Positions 1-13,544 of a stretch of DNA of 64,000 nucleotides are shown piece after piece. Both the position numbers and the translations under genes were made by a program. The notes beneath the pieces are model-generated. The model saw nothing but the letters and a program-made list of their open reading frames with translations, ran no database searches and had not been told where the DNA came from. Position 1 is the stretch's first letter; every line of letters starts with the position of its first letter. The stretch is from Lactifluus volemus (lineage: Eukaryota; Basidiomycota; Agaricomycetes; Russulales; Russulaceae), in NCBI GenBank assembly GCA_022376515.1, contig WTXI01000125.1:42520-106519 (forward strand). The letters are read 5' to 3'.

Positions 1-1218
1 TCTCTATTACCGCGATTCGTGCCGTGGATGTCAATACGATCGTCTTCCAAGCCAAAACAACGCGGTCGCCGTCAGCCGTCGTTAGGCTCAGGTTTTCCGA
101 TATTTCTACTCCAAGCCCGGGCTTCACCTATGAAACCTTGAAATCTTCCATGGCGTCTCTCCCGTTCCCAGATGGGATTATATCCCAACCTGAACCGGTT
201 ACTCTAGGGACTCAAAACGAGCCTGTGCATGCTATACTGTACCCGCCAACGAACCCCGAGTACGACGGCAGCTCGGACCCCTCTGAGAAGCCTCCGTGCA
301 TCGTCAGTGCTCACGGCGGTCCAACAGCCATGGCAGGCCATGGCCTCGACTGGACAAGGCAGTACTTCACCAGTCGCGGTTGGGTTTGGTAACTTCATCA
401 TTTCGTTTTCGAAAACATACCCCGAACCCCGTTTCTCATCTCTTCCCTGCAGGTTGGAAGTGGATTACAGTGGCTCTGCAGGTTACGGTCGGAAATACAT
501 GTAAGTTTTGTTGTCATTTCTCGTTGAATTTTGGAATTTTTCCTCGCTACGCACACGCTCATCAACATTGTGTTGTAATTTTACTAGTGACCGCCTCAAT
601 GGCGCTTGGGGCGTCGCAGACATCGCAGATTGCGCAAACGCAGCGATCGCCCTCGCGTCGGATGGTCGAGTAGACGGTACCCGCACGGCCATTCGCGGCG
701 GTTCTGCGGGAGGATTCACCACCCTCGCCGCACTATCCAATTCCGAAGCTCAGCGGGCGTTCGCAGCGGGCACGTCCTTATATGGCATCTCCGATCTCAC
801 ACGCCTGGCCAAAGCAGGAACGCACAAGTTTGAGGCGCGATACATGGACAAGCTCATAGGTGGCACCGCCGATGAGATACCCGATGTATACGCAGGGCGT
901 AGCCCTGTTAATAACGCGCAGAATATTCGCAGCGCACTGTTGGTGAGTTTTGAAAAAAAAAAAAAAACCGATATTTTGTGGGGTCAGCGCTGACGTGGTG
1001 GGTATTTTAAAAAAAAGCTCCTGCAAGGCACAGAGGACAGGGTTGTTCCCCCAGAGCAAGCAGAGGCGATCGAGAAGACTCTGCGTGCGCAAGGTCGCCA
1101 TATCGAGAAGGTCTTATTCGATGGCGAAGGCCATGGATTCGTCAAGGCCGAGTCGATCAAGGTCGCACTTGAAACAGAGCGTGCATTTTATGAAAACGTC
1201 TTTGGTATAGGGAAATAG
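1..1218 (+). CDS. Prolyl-oligopeptidase family (S9) serine peptidase, 3' part
   Basis: C-terminal alpha/beta-hydrolase half of a dipeptidyl-peptidase/acylaminoacyl-peptidase-like enzyme; the 5' end lies outside the window and the frame is open to the left edge. Exons read as up to 388, 453-500, 588-942 and 1018-1218. Splicing joins SRGW to LEVDYSGSAGYGR and then to DRLNGAWGVAD, the usual run of this family. The nucleophile elbow is GGSAGGF (codons near 700-715). The acid region reads GTEDRVVPPEQ (near 1030) and the catalytic histidine lies in GEGHGF (near 1130). The last intron ends in an AAG acceptor after a poly(A) run, which is the least certain join. Family membership is firm; the exact substrate (dipeptidyl, acylaminoacyl or oligopeptidase) cannot be told from this part. 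Confidence 0.85.
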
Positions 1219-1598
1219 TTATGAAAGGAGGAGAAATCAGAAGTTTTGTACCAAATTGTAAACAATTGAAAAATGCGTAAATCGCATCAGTTCGCCCGCG
1301 GTAGCGCAACGTGACTGATCGCCGATCATTCACGTGATCACGAGAACTCGTGCCCCAAAAAAAACACAACGCAGGGCAAAGAAAAAAAGAACCCAATACC
1401 CTGATTGTTAAAAAAGATATTGTGTACTATCGATATACGAAAGATGGTGTGGAATACAAAACAGCAGTTAACGACCGAGACGAGTGGAAAAAAAAAAAAG
1501 AACAGTCCGTCAATGAATTACCAGTCACAAATCGTCTCGTCGCCCAAATCCCCAAGTTTCCAAAGAAAAAAAGCCTTCGGCAACCACAAAATCAACCC
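1219..1598. other. Intergenic region between convergent genes
   Basis: Space between the convergent peptidase and chitin synthase 3' ends. It holds several short A runs (near 1358, 1380 and 1490) and no ORF with codon structure or recognisable protein. It probably contains both 3' UTRs and polyadenylation sites. Confidence 0.5.
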
Positions 1599-4500
1599 TT
1601 ACTCGCCAGCGAACATTCGGATGATCATGTACAGTGTTGATCCCACAAAGCGAACAACTAGAAAAGAAAATGAGGGGTCAAAGAAAGAGGTGTTGGAAAA
1701 GAGCGACGACGTACATGCGAGGACGGCGACAGAGTACAGGATGAAGATGAGGTATCCGTTGACGGTGTGGCTCGCGCCGGACGTCTTGGCACTCCCGTTT
1801 GTCGTGCTGCCAAGTGCGTAACATGTAAGCGCACACAAAATAATTAACAAGACGTTTACGCTTACAGAATGACGGCAACCAACAACGCCTGAAATAATAA
1901 TTATCAGCACCGCCCCACAGATGTTTTTTTAAAGACGAATCTACTACTATTACTCACGTTTGAAAGCACCCAAGCCAACAACACACTGCACGCAAAAAAA
2001 GAAAAATATCAGCCCTTTATCCAAAACCCGGAAAAAAGGTGGCCACCCACTTTGTCCGGAAATTGCGGTAAAAATCTTCTTGTGCAGTTGCGACGTCCAC
2101 CTTCTTATCTTCTTTAGGCGGCTTGGTCGTCAACACATGTATCGCATCCTCGTAGGCCGCATTGATATCCTTCTCTGCCGTTGGTACCGCCACTTCCACC
2201 ACATTCTCTCCCTTATTCGCCTTGACGACGCCCAGGTCCGTGCTGACTTTGTTGTCACCTTTTGTGCCCCAAGAAACGTCGCTGTACAAAAAAAAAAGAT
2301 GAGATAGAGTTGACCTTTTCGATAAGCCCATCAAACTCACTGGACATTCGCAAACTAGTTGTGGCGCTCAGTGATGACTATTTGGGGAAGTAACTGTATG
2401 GACTCACAGCGTAGACATTCAGGATGTTGATGTACGAGGGCGCAATGAGCGTGTATTGCACGAATGACGTGACCATGTGCCAGGGATCGAGCTGGAGAGA
2501 TTTAACCAGTGTCAATGTACAACAACCAAGTACTTCAAACGGATGTTACCCACATGGATGATAGAGGCGAGAACGTATAAGCCGACCGTCGCCGAGAGAG
2601 ATATGACGATATCACGGAAAATCGCATTCGTGTACAGGTCACCAACTTTTATGCCACGATGCTCCTCAGCAGCCACTTGCTGCACGCCCTTGACTGCCAG
2701 GAAAATCGCGGCAAACTGTACTCGAACTCACAGTGAGCCCGACTTGGTTATACTTTTGTCGTGAAAGACGCACCGTCATGTACATGACAAAAATGGCATA
2801 GCCCACAAAGGCAAGCGTGTAGCCCACGTTGGAACCTTGTGGCCGATTCCCGAGGGCAAGGATGAAACAAGTGAGTAAGAGAGCGACGTAGGAGTACTTG
2901 CAGACCGTGTTCAACAAGTCGATGACCTTCCCGCCGAGAATCGTCGGATCCTCGAGCGCATTCGTCAACACAAAAAATGAAATGAAAAAGTTTCCCTAAA
3001 TTCACACGAAAAAATCAGATTGGATGAGCTATTCACGCTACCAAGGTCCTGGAAAAATCTCACAAGGGCAAACCAGGAGAAGATAAGATTAAACGTCTGG
3101 TAGACGAGTTCGACGTGAATCCAGAACTTGCGCATAAAGCTGTGCGAAGACCGGTATATATAGTGGAACTTGACGGTACCGTGTATTGCGGCGAAGAACG
3201 AGCCGTTGAGCCATCTGCGGCGTTGTGAGACCAACTCGGGAACCTGATGGTTGGAATCGTCAAATCTGGAAAGTATTCGCCGAAGGTGGATGACAGCGGC
3301 GCACCTGATCCGGCGTATCGGTTACGCCGTACGCAGACTTGACGTAGTGAAGAACCCACGATCCCCCGCGTTTCGATACAAGCTCCCAGCACAAGATCTA
3401 AAGGGGTTGAATAAGAAGCGAGAGCATAGGTCGCATCGCAATCCGACGTACCCGGTCCTCAGCCAAATACATATTTGCTGTGAAGATATCTGCACCGGCT
3501 CCGTGCTACGGGCGCTTATCAGGAAGCGTAAATGGAGAAAAAGGTTAAACGTACCATCGTTTCACCGAGGAAATACTTTTGCAGTGGGCCCTCGCCATTG
3601 GCGTCGTTCTGAAGTGCAATATACCGGTATGCACTGAACGCTCCGGGAAGTACGGTGATGTAACCAAACACTGATTCTCTGCATGGAAGAAGTTACGTGG
3701 GCGTTGTAAAAAAAAGAGAGACCAGACGCGTACAAAGGTTTGTCAAGAATGTTGGACATCTTGTACTCAAAGTTCTGAGCGGCCACTACGACGCGAATGC
3801 CAACGTCAAAAAGGGCGAGTTGAAAATGAAGGTGACTGACCGAGAGGGTTGAAGAGTTTCTCTCCGTATTTGCCTTTGAGAGCAACGATTTCGCCGCATG
3901 CGCCCCCAACATTGGAGTTGATATCAAATGCCTTCCAAAGGTGGTAAATCGAAGTGGGACCGGGCTGGGTACCAACGTCAAGAAGGACGCAGACGTTGGG
4001 TTGGAGAATGGGACCAAAGGCGTTGAAGAACCAACGGTGAGAGTTGATCTTCTTCTGATTCTTCTCTTTGAGGCAAAACATGATCTGCACCGGAACGATA
4101 CCCTTCTCAGGGCCCTCTATCTTGTTGGATGGTGTGACGGAGACTGAAAAAAAAAAAAAAAATTGAAGGCGACAGCGGAAAACGGTGTGTAATAGACGTA
4201 CTCTGAGTGGTATATTCGTATATATGGGCAACCACCGGCTTCCCATTGACGACGTTGGTCGCGATCCCCTCTTGGTACGCGCCCATAGCGGCGATGACGC
4301 TGAGGGTTCGCGAGTTGACCTTCTGACGACCATCGCTAACGATGCAGACAACGACTTTCTTCCAACCGTCTTTACCCCAAGTCTTGCTGCGATCACGCTT
4401 GCATAGATACACGATATTCTTCATGACGCCATGCATCGTCCTCGTAAAGAGGCCGTCATCCTCGTTATACATGGTCATGACGATGAATAGCTCCGTCCCA

Positions 4501-5391
4501 CGAGGTGGTTCATAGAGCCTGGGACGGAGGGAAAAGCCATTGTCCTTGAAATCGTTCGGGTCGCCGGTGGCCGCGGAATAGCGCATATGAGTAAATTCGC
4601 GCTCGTCCTTGTGTAGGCAGAGGTTGAGCAATTTCGTCGGAACCTGCGCATCGAGCACAAAGTTACCCCCGACGAGCCTTAGCACGTGAGCGTAAGCCGA
4701 GTGGGTCAGCTGAATATATAGATATAAAACGGGAGACGTACTCGACACGTTTCAGAGTCTTGTGTCGGCGGGTGATACGCTGCGGAATGCGACCGTAGCG
4801 GATGTTGTTGGCCATGTCCTCATCTGGAGCCGGACGGTATTGGCCTGGCATAACGAGGGACTCTTGGGAACGCGAGGCCGGGGGACGCAAAAGGGGCAAG
4901 TCGCCTGCATCGCCGAGGCCGTTATCCGCATCATCAAATGGATGGTATAAGGTAACCGAGGATTGGTTGGCCGATGAAGGTGTGTTGAGATCTGTGGTGC
5001 TGAAGGATGGACCCGGAGGGTAGGTTGGTGGCTGTAAGTGGTGCGGTTGCTGCGAAAACTGTGGTGGAGTCGGTGGAGGTGGGTGGCGGGGATAAGAGGA
5101 TGGATGGTGACTTGGGGAGGGAGATTGTCTTTGATACGGCGCTGCGTATGGGTCGTGGCCAGCGAGTGGGTAACCCGATTGGTACTCGTGGCCCTGCTGC
5201 GGCAGTTGGGGCTGGTCGTGTGGAGATGAGAAGGGATCGGAGCGGAAATCCTGTTGGTCATAGAGTGTGGTCGGAGGATATGGAGAGAATCCGTCATTGT
5301 AATGCCCTTGCTGGCCTTCGTTGGCCTATTGAGGATAAGTGAACAGTTACGGTAGAAAAGACAAAAAAGATACCTCTGGATAACGAGACAT
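1599..5391 (-). CDS. chs: Chitin synthase (family 2 glycosyltransferase, class I-III type)
   Basis: Membrane enzyme that polymerises N-acetylglucosamine from UDP-GlcNAc into cell-wall chitin. Proposed start is at 5391 (MSRYPE), followed at once by an intron and a Pro/His/Gln-rich tail. The conserved order then follows: [19 protein letters not shown] (near 4780), [33 protein letters not shown] (near 4460), [16 protein letters not shown] (near 4330), LDVGTQPGP (near 3960), NMYLAEDR joined to [13 protein letters not shown] (near 3460 and 3370), and the catalytic QRRRWLNGS (near 3220). Several transmembrane segments follow, ending in [14 protein letters not shown] before the TAA at 1599. At least ten introns interrupt it; some carry long T runs on the coding strand, for example 4146-4160. 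All diagnostic motifs are present, so it should be active. Exon edges are approximate. Confidence 0.93.
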
Positions 5392-6687
5392 GATAATAGG
5401 AAAGGAAAGATTTGTGTGACTGCGGTCAGTTGAAGAGAGAGATAGAGATAGACAAGCTCTGCCCTGCCAGTGCCCTACTATTGCTATGCTTGGCTCGCTT
5501 GTGTCCCAGACTCAAAAAAGTTAAGCATAGCAACCGTTACCAACAAGGTCGGACATTCTCGTCCTCAATTTACCACACATATAAAACATCTCTCTCATTC
5601 CCTCTCAATTTCCCAACCGAGTCTGTCCACACAGGCCTCCTTAGATTAGTACAGTGTGGTGGGACACCGCCAACCGCAGTTCCCGCGGTACGCACAGCCC
5701 GGGCAGCGGCGCCAGCCACATGACCAATTACCTAATTGAGAAATTACAAATTTATAATCACCGTCTCCCAGGCTGCCAGCCCCGATGGTCGGAGCCCTGC
5801 TGTGGCCTGACCCGCCTCCGCCACCTCTTCCCCTTGCTCTCGTTACCCCACTTCTGCCGCCATAAGGGTGGCCTTCTTACTGTCTTAATAACCCTAGAGA
5901 CTGTCCAAGCTGGCCATAATCGGCTTTGAGAGGAACCATGGACCCGTGGTTTGGGACTTTCAGAGCAGCGATCGTGCGGCCGACGACACTGCGCGTTTCA
6001 GTATCACCGTTGACGAGATAAAGAAGGGAAAAAAAAAGAAAACAGGCAGATGGTGATGAGTAAATGAATAATCTTGGGTGAGGATGATGAATGACAGCGA
6101 AATTGCCTCGAAGCCGGCGGCGTGCGTAGAAACCTAGAAAGTGTAGACTGGGGCTGCGAAAGAAAGCAAGTGCGGGCTACTACAGGGTATCAGTGGGAGC
6201 TGATGAGAACTCCTGTATTTTATCCCCCAACATGGCCAATCAAATAGCTTCTCAAGCGTTATAATAATGACCAGCGTGCCATTACAAGGTCCATGTCAGA
6301 TGGAGCCAGACATAGACATGGTGGACATACGGGCCGGCAGGGCTACAAATGGGGGATTTGTTGGGAGGGGTACTCGCACATGTAATTGAATTAACCCGCG
6401 GTTCTAACCAAGTTACAGTCTGTAGTGTGAATATGATGGTGACCCTCCTGTTCGTGGTTCAGTGTCGAACTCGGTGACGGTCGTTCCAAGCTGGCTCTCT
6501 GAGTGGCGTAGCTCCCTTTTTTCGGAGAATGTAAATACAGAGGTGCTAGTGGTTCAGATGAGCCGAATCACCCCTTTTGGTTATTGGTGAAAGAGCCGGA
6601 GCAGAAGATGAAGATTTCGATGCAGGAAGACGTGTCGGTTTTGAGCGATATCGCCTTGGCGCTTTGCTTGTCCGACCCGGGATCACT
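5392..6687. other. Gene-poor region upstream of chitin synthase
   Basis: About 1.3 kb between the chitin synthase start and the left edge of the duplicated block. The part next to 5391 should hold the chitin synthase promoter and leader. Short ORFs near 5412-5929 have no recognisable domain and no paired splice signals. I see no tRNA, rRNA or mobile-element ends here. Confidence 0.4.
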
Positions 6688-6885
6688 CCCACAAGCCATG
6701 TGACAATGTAGAGCGCCAAGAGCTCATCCCAGACTAAAAGCTCTGCATTTGCTTTAATCATTCAGCTCAAAGATCCGCACTGTGTTATACATGGTTCATC
6801 GTCATCCAGTCACCGTGTGGTAGGAGAGGCAATAGACCAGTCAAGGACACGGATTTTGAAACCGAAAAAATAAGTCCAATTGACC

Positions 6886-9800
6886 CTAGGTATCAACGTT
6901 GTGTAGATATACTGTAGCCCAATTCGATCCATGCACAAATTTTGTCAGGTCTAGCAAAGTCTCGTGCTTACCCGCAATCCAGACAGTGTTAGATCTATGG
7001 AAATACGGTCGGTGAACCTGGGGAACCCATAAAACAAGTTCTCCCTCTTCCCCACACATCCAACCATCATCGCTTATCAGGAACTCGTTCATAAATCGAT
7101 TGTTCTCGATATCTTCTGTTTTGAGCTTCTCCAAACAAACCGCGTGATCTTGCGAGGCCGAGGTGATACGCTGCCCGGATGAAGCAGAATTGACCTCTGC
7201 TACGACGGCTCCTGTCTGGGCGTCCCACATACGAATCGTGGAATCCCCGGAGCCTGAGGCGATATGCTGCCCATCTGGTGAAAATATAACAGAAGAGACA
7301 TGACTAATGTGTCCAGTGAATGGACCCAGTACAATCTCTCCTGTTGCGGCATCCCAGATGCAAATCGTGCGATCCCACGAGGCCGATGCTATGCGCCGTC
7401 CATCGGGTGAGAATGCAACAGAATTGATCGAACTGGTGTGCCCAGTAAACGGCCCCGCTATGATATCTCCCTTTTCTGCATCCCACACACAAATTGTCCA
7501 ATCCAAAGAGCCGGAGGCAATGCGCTGACCTTCTGGCGAAAAGGCAATGGAATACACCGAACTGGTGTGGGTAAACGGGCCTGCTATGACCTCTCCTGTT
7601 GTGGCATCCCACACTAGAATCGTGCCGTCCATTGAGGCCGAAGCAATACGCTGCCCTTCAGGCGAGAAGGCAGCATACTGCACTGAACCAGAGTGTCCAC
7701 AAAGCGGGCCTGCTGTCACCTCTCCTGACGTGGCATCCCAGACGCGAATCGTGCTATCCATCGAGGCCGAAGCGATAAACTTCCCTTCTGGCGAGAATTC
7801 GACGGAAAGGACCTCATCAGTGTGTCCAGTAAATGGGCCCGATACAACTGCTCCCGTCGTAGCATCCCACGTGCGAACCGTGCGATCTCCCGATGCGGAG
7901 GCAAGGAGCTGTCCATCTGGTGAAAATGCGACAGAGTTGACTTGATTGGCATGTCCAGTAAGTGGTCCTACTATGACCTCTCCTGTTGTTGCATCCCAGA
8001 TGCAAATAATACAATCATATGAGGCAGAAGCGATGCGCCGCCCGTCTGGTGAAAATGCGACACGCATGATCCAAGAAGTGTGTCCAGTAAACGGGCCCGA
8101 CACCCCTCCTGCTGCGACATTCCAAGTGCGAATTGTCTGATCGTATGAGGCTGACGCAATGCGGTGCCCGTCTGGTGAGAACGCAACAGAATTAACGGAA
8201 GCGGTATGATTGGTAAAAGGGCCTGCTACAATGTCTCCTGTTTTCGCATCCCACACGCGAATCGTGGAATCGACCGAGGAGAAGGCAATGGACATCCCGT
8301 CTGGCGAGAATGCAACAGAACAGAGTTTATCGTTGTATCCAAAGGTTACAACTTCTCCTGTCGAGGCGTTCCACACGCGAATTGTGCGATCGTCCGAGGC
8401 TGACGCTATGCGCTGCCCATCGGGTGAGAATGATACAGATCTGATCAGATCCGTGTGTCCAGGGAACGGGCCAGCTACGACCTGTCCTGTTGCAACGTCC
8501 CACACACGAATCGTGCGATCTGCGGAGGCCGAAGCAATGCGCTCACTGTCTGCTGAGAATGCAATAGAATAGACCCCATCGGCGTGTCCGGTGAGCGAGG
8601 CCACTGTCTCTCCTGTTGAGGCATCCCACACCAGAATCGTGCAATCTCCCGAGGCGGAGGCAATGAGCTCTCCGTTTGGCGAAAATTGAACTGAATTGAC
8701 CCAATCTGTGTGTCCCTTGAAGGGCTCCGTTAAAAGTTCTCCTGTTGCGGCATCCCACACCCGAATGGTGCAATCGTCCGAGGATGAAGCAATCCGCTTC
8801 CCGTCCGGCGAGAATGCAACACAGTTGACGAAGCATGTCCAGTAAACGGACCCGCTACCATCTCTCCTGTTGTAGCATCCCACACCCGAATTGTGCAATC
8901 GACAGAAGCCGAAGCAATGCGCAGCCCATCTGGCGCGAATGCAACGGAAGTGATGGAACTATCATGTGCCTGGATCGCCATTTCTAACGCTGGCCAACGA
9001 GATAATTGCCCACGTTCAAAGGACAATGTGTGAGGAAATAGGTGAGCGTATCGTTCGTGGATGTGGGAAGAGGTCGGTGCGAAGGGAAGGGCTGTGATAT
9101 AGATGTGTGGAGCGCTTCTTGCCATGGCCATGCCAAAATACCGCACAAAAGAAGAGGCATCATTCACCAACGCAAGTAAATTCTCCACCTCCGTTGGCGA
9201 GGGCTGTTGAGAGTTCATGCAGAAGTCACTACATGCCATATTGAATTGTACGATGTGCCTACCTTCCGCTGGTCAGATCGCAACCATGTTCTCAAACATG
9301 ATAGTGCTGGTGAAGCAAGGCGCACAACGTTCTTGATACTGAGGACCTCCAGCCAAAATAGAAACTTGGCTTCAAACAGGGATCGAAGGTTTGTGAAGAG
9401 GTCGTGCTCAAACGCAAGATGCTCCAGATGATCATCCCAGAAAACGCACGCATACGATAAAGCAGAGGAAATATGTTTGGCAGTTCGAGAATCAAGGTCA
9501 GGGACATCCCTGTTCGCAATATATGACGACTCCAGTTTGCAGATGTTGAACTCCAGCTTCTCGAGCATCAACCCGAGGCACGAATGGGCCAACTCTCGGT
9601 GAGATTCCTCAAGGTCCACATAAAACACATCACTCTTCTTGTTGGTCAAAAAGTCGCGGAATGATGTATGGAGAGGGGTGATGGGATGAGTTTGATCACT
9701 TGAAGTCACGTTACTCAGCAGCGAGCCGAGGTAACGAAGCATTTCAAGGACGGGATCTGAATCTTCGGCATCATCAATGGGGGCATGTTGTCGCAGAATA

Positions 9801-12310
9801 ATCAAGGAATTGATGGAAAGGGGCTCGATTGCAGCAAAAAGCTGTCCCATCACGGACCGGAATAGTATTTGTGCCTCATACGGTTTGAAATATCCTTCCA
9901 GAACTTCTTCGTATAGCTTGTCCAGCGGATCTTGTGTATTAAGATCTCGAGAGTGTCCTAGCAGGCGCTGGACGCACTTTCTCTTGCTGAAGCCAAAGCT
10001 AGCAGGAGGGCTGTTTATGAACCCACATGCAACATCCGCCCATTGAAACAAGCCCTCTGCTGCCTTCGCTATTTTGACGCCATACTCATCGAATACGTCT
10101 GGAGGCAGCTTCTTCTGGAGATAGATGCCAATATCTTGCTCCGTCTTGGCAGCCAGTTTTGCATCGTCCATGTAGAGCGTGTCAACAGATGACGCTTCGG
10201 CGAAGGCGGGTTCTATGCCGTTCTCAGACCTCGAGGTGATGAATACGCGGAATTGTGATGGGAAATCGACCAGCTGTTTGGCAAGAAGTGTGTGCAAACC
10301 AGCTTGGCCGATTGCATCTCCACTCTCGTCTAGTGCATCGATCACGATCAGAATTGGTCCGGGAAGTGGCAGATTCTTGAGTGGCTCGATGAGGAGGCAT
10401 TCGAAAAGTGTATGATAGTCCCGGGTACGACAAAGAGAAGAATTGTCTTTGATCGCCCCCCCGAGAGCGATTTTGAACGCAGGATGTCGATCAGCTAGAT
10501 CCCGAGCAATTGTCGTAAATAGCTGGTAAGCCTCATCTTTGGATTGTTCTTTGCGCAGAAACGCAAAGTAAGAGCCGAGACGCGTCTTGTCGAAGTGACG
10601 TGCCACCTCGTGTGCAATCGACGACTTTCCTGTGCCTGCCTGGCCAAGGAGAACCAGACCACGCTTGGATTTCGGATTCTCGACCCACTTCACAATATGG
10701 TTCAAAAACTCTTCGCGTGTGCCTGGAAGGCAGCGCTTATCAGCGCCAAATCGCCAGCCTCCCTTATGTGGTAGTTCTCTGATCTTTGCATCCAGTTCTG
10801 TGAGTGCCCTCTGTCAGATCCACAATCGGACAACTTTATGAGTATCTAAGTACCCACCAGCTTCTAGCACAGTAATTTCGGTTGTTACAGCAGCACGGGC
10901 GAGGAAACTCTCTCGAAGTCGGACGAGATTGGAGCGGTACTCTTCGATTTTTCCGTCAGCTTGTCCGAGAATATTCTTCAAAGCCCGCTTTCCTGCAATC
11001 ACGTTTATTATGTCTATAAGGGCCAATGAAAGCGATAAAGACAACGTACCAGCTTGCACATCCTCCGCATACGATGTGATAAATTTAGCACATTCAGTGA
11101 CACACTCAAGCATCTCCTCAAGTATTGCTGCCTGCTTAGACTCTGGCTTGATGTTCTTCAGTGTATCAGCCTCCTCTGCAAATTCGAATGCGTCCCGTAT
11201 AGTCACGAGTAGTGTTTCGACGTTGCCGTCACGCTCAACCTGCTTCAACAAGGTCTGACATCAAGACGAAAAAAAATATTATTGAATGTCGCATATCATC
11301 GAAGAAGGAAAACAAATGCACCTCGGGAATTTTCGAGAGGAAACTCCAAGCTAGACTTGCATAGGGATTCAGCTGAAACATGGAAATTAGCTTGGCGGAT
11401 ATGCAAAAACGGAATTAGGCATACTGATACGATTGGACCGACGGCGTCCATCACTAGCTTGATAGCACTAACAGCACGTTTCCACGTTTTTATCGTGCTG
11501 ATAGATTCCTCAGCCCGACGGAGAGCGGTGCGCGACATCTCCGTCTGGTTGTCTGGCGCTGAACGTACAGGATCATCGTTCTCAATGGGAGAGTCACCTT
11601 TCCGAGACAAAGGCGATATAGTGGTAGCAAATGCCGCGGACTGCAAGGTTTCGTTGTCGAACGGAACAGTTAGATTTGGAGCCCCGTCTTGAGCCACAGA
11701 GCTGTCTGGGCCTGCCGTTGCGGGGATCAGCGTCTCGACTACAGCATTCGAAGAGGAACCGGCGTTCGATGACATAGCGATCATCAAGACGAGTGTGGTT
11801 GGTTCCGTTGGGTGTCCATCGCGTGCGTCGGTGCTGTTTAAAACAACATCAAGCTCTATATGTAGGATGCTCAGCCAGACACATGAGTAATAATGCAAAG
11901 AGACGGACGAACCGGCTCTAGGTTCACCGACAATTTCCTGCCTTCCAACAAGGATGTCTTTTCTCATGGTCATTTTCGCATACAGGGATACTATAATGCG
12001 GGAGAGTGGCTGTATAACGCTGCAGGAGGCTCAGTTACAAAGAGGAGTAAAACAAACGACATTTTTTACAATGCGACGTTCTCGTTCCATTCAGCTCGTT
12101 GTCCCACGCTCTGCACCGATCGTGTCTGCCACGTATTCTCCCCATCAGTCACAGTAGCGTAAAACCGTATTTTTTTGCCAAGCAAGGTCTTGAGACGGGG
12201 GAGATCGTGCACTCTGAGAACTAGTAAAAGAAACAGATTTCGTACTTGTCGGAGACGGTAGGGTAAAGATACGAACCCGTCACCTGGAGTGGCAGCAACT
12301 TCGGTTCCAT
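6886..12310 (-). CDS. NLR-type STAND NTPase A: C2-like, NACHT, 14 WD40 repeats; frameshifted
   Basis: Putative fungal NLR receptor. Start at 12310 (MEPKLLPLQVTG), then a C2-like domain (FYATVTDG, EWNENVAL), a helical linker (NLLKQVERDGNV-like near 11240) and the NACHT domain at about 9220-10740 with Walker A GQAGTGKSS and Walker B ILIVIDALDESG. Fourteen WD40 repeats of about 43 residues follow, enough for two seven-bladed propellers, then a tail (MCGEEGELVLWVPQVHRP) ending at 6886. Compared with copies B and D, a net 4-bp deletion lies near 8829 between repeats 1 and 2. It breaks the frame and would truncate the protein just after the first repeat unless splicing bypasses it. The family assignment is firm; the ligand is unknown. 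The coding state is doubtful because of this one lesion. Confidence 0.75.
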
Positions 12311-12400
12311 TTCGGTGAGCTATCGTAATGGTGACAAAATGGAGGAAAGGAAAGAAGGAAGGGAGGGGAGATGGGAAGTCGGGAACCTTCGATAAGACAA

Positions 12401-12410
12401 TCTCACGTGA
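12401..12410 (-). promoter_or_regulatory. Conserved TCTCACGTGA palindrome upstream of NLR A
   Basis: TCTCACGTGA with an E-box CACGTG core lies 91 bp upstream of the proposed NLR A start. The same ten bases lie 77-97 bp upstream of the other three NLR copies. CACGTG is the known core for bHLH factors; binding here is inference. Confidence 0.45.
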
Positions 12411-12544
12411 GAGATTGCTGTCGGAGTTTGAACTATCCTGCACCTGGTACTGAACTAGGCCAAGCTTCCGTTGCCTTTCATTCTCACGACGCTCATTATA
12501 ACAATCACGATCGTCATCACATGCTGCCACGATTACGGCACAGC

Positions 12545-13527
12545 AGACGCGATAGAGGCGGTCCGTGCGGGAAGTTCGTCACGAACAGATCTATCGGCCG
12601 ATCCGGGTCTACATATCCTCGCTCAGATAGACCAATCGAAAGCCGCGTGCGTTGAACGGTCGTGATTCGCTGGATCCTGTTCTGCCTGCCCGCTCGACCA
12701 AACTAGCATGGCCTTTAAGGAATGAGATGAACACGGGCAGCGAGATTACTGCGTCGGACATGGCAAGCGCATAACGCTCCGTCTTGTCAAACGAGTTCAT
12801 CTCTTCTTTCGTGCACGAGTCGATCGAGAAGCCCGACGAGGATGAGGTGTACCCGTCTTCGTCTTGCGCTACGGGGTAGTGGAGAGACGCCCACACGAAC
12901 TGCAGTGTCGTAAAATGCTCCTTGATGACGTGTAATATGTGCTTGTTCTCTCCTGCAGGCTAAGTTCAACATCCGTGGTCACGTGAGTGAGTCGATCAAC
13001 TTAGGCGTTGATACGTACATAGTCGATGTTTTCGCAGATGGCGAGGCAAGTCAGTTTGGGGTTTTATCAGAAAACGCCCCGAGGATACGCGATGTTGACA
13101 GATAGTACTCAGTCAGGGTTTTTCGTCAAGCACTTGAGGTTTGGACTGACGCCGCGTAGAGATTGCGCACTGAGTGTCACTAAACCGCATATCGTACCAG
13201 AGCACCACTGGCTGCGATTTCTCCCGCCCCTCGTAACACGCGACGATGTATGGCGAGATGCGCAAGTAAGGCCAGCCCATCAGGGTCGCGTCCGAGGTGC
13301 CGATGCGCATTCGGTCGTCACCCGGATAGCCGCCGTGTTCGAACGCGGCAGTTGGGGCAGCTTAGTGAGCCATTGAGGAAGCGGTTCTGCCCACGTAAAG
13401 ACACATGCGAGACGCTCCAGCTTGAACAGACAGTCGTATCCGGACGGGGTTGTGGTCACATTCGGCCATGGGCGCTCGCCCTTGACGATTGTGAGAAAAA
13501 CGGAGAAAGCGGGGTGACCAGAGAGTG
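12545..13527 (-). pseudogene. F-box-like gene fragment F1
   Basis: Degenerate copy of the F-box-like gene at 57354-59085. It keeps much of the last exon (YPVAQDEDGYTSSSSGFSID near 12850) and part of the middle exon (near 12970-13500). Frameshifts and small indels interrupt both, and the N-terminal F-box region is absent. Homology stops at a TTAGGG tract. Not expected to make a functional protein. Confidence 0.7.
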
Positions 13528-13540
13528 GGGTTAGGGTTAG
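13528..13540 (+). repeat. Interstitial TTAGGG tract 1
   Basis: GGGTTAGGGTTAG, about two telomere-type units, exactly where F-box homology ends in fragment F1. Matching tracts sit at the same relative place near 35614 and 49071. Confidence 0.6.
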
Positions 13541-13544
13541 TAAG

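Noticed and set aside
1350..1821. Lys-rich + strand ORFs near the chitin synthase 3' end
   Set aside because: Low-complexity A-rich translation that overlaps the last chitin synthase exon on the other strand.
7307..8572. Long + strand ORFs opposite the WD40 repeats
   Set aside because: They are antisense shadows caused by the repeat structure; the same pattern recurs opposite all four NLR genes.
6886..9239. Repeat array as CRISPR or satellite
   Set aside because: The period of about 129 bp is explained by in-frame WD40 repeats of about 43 residues.
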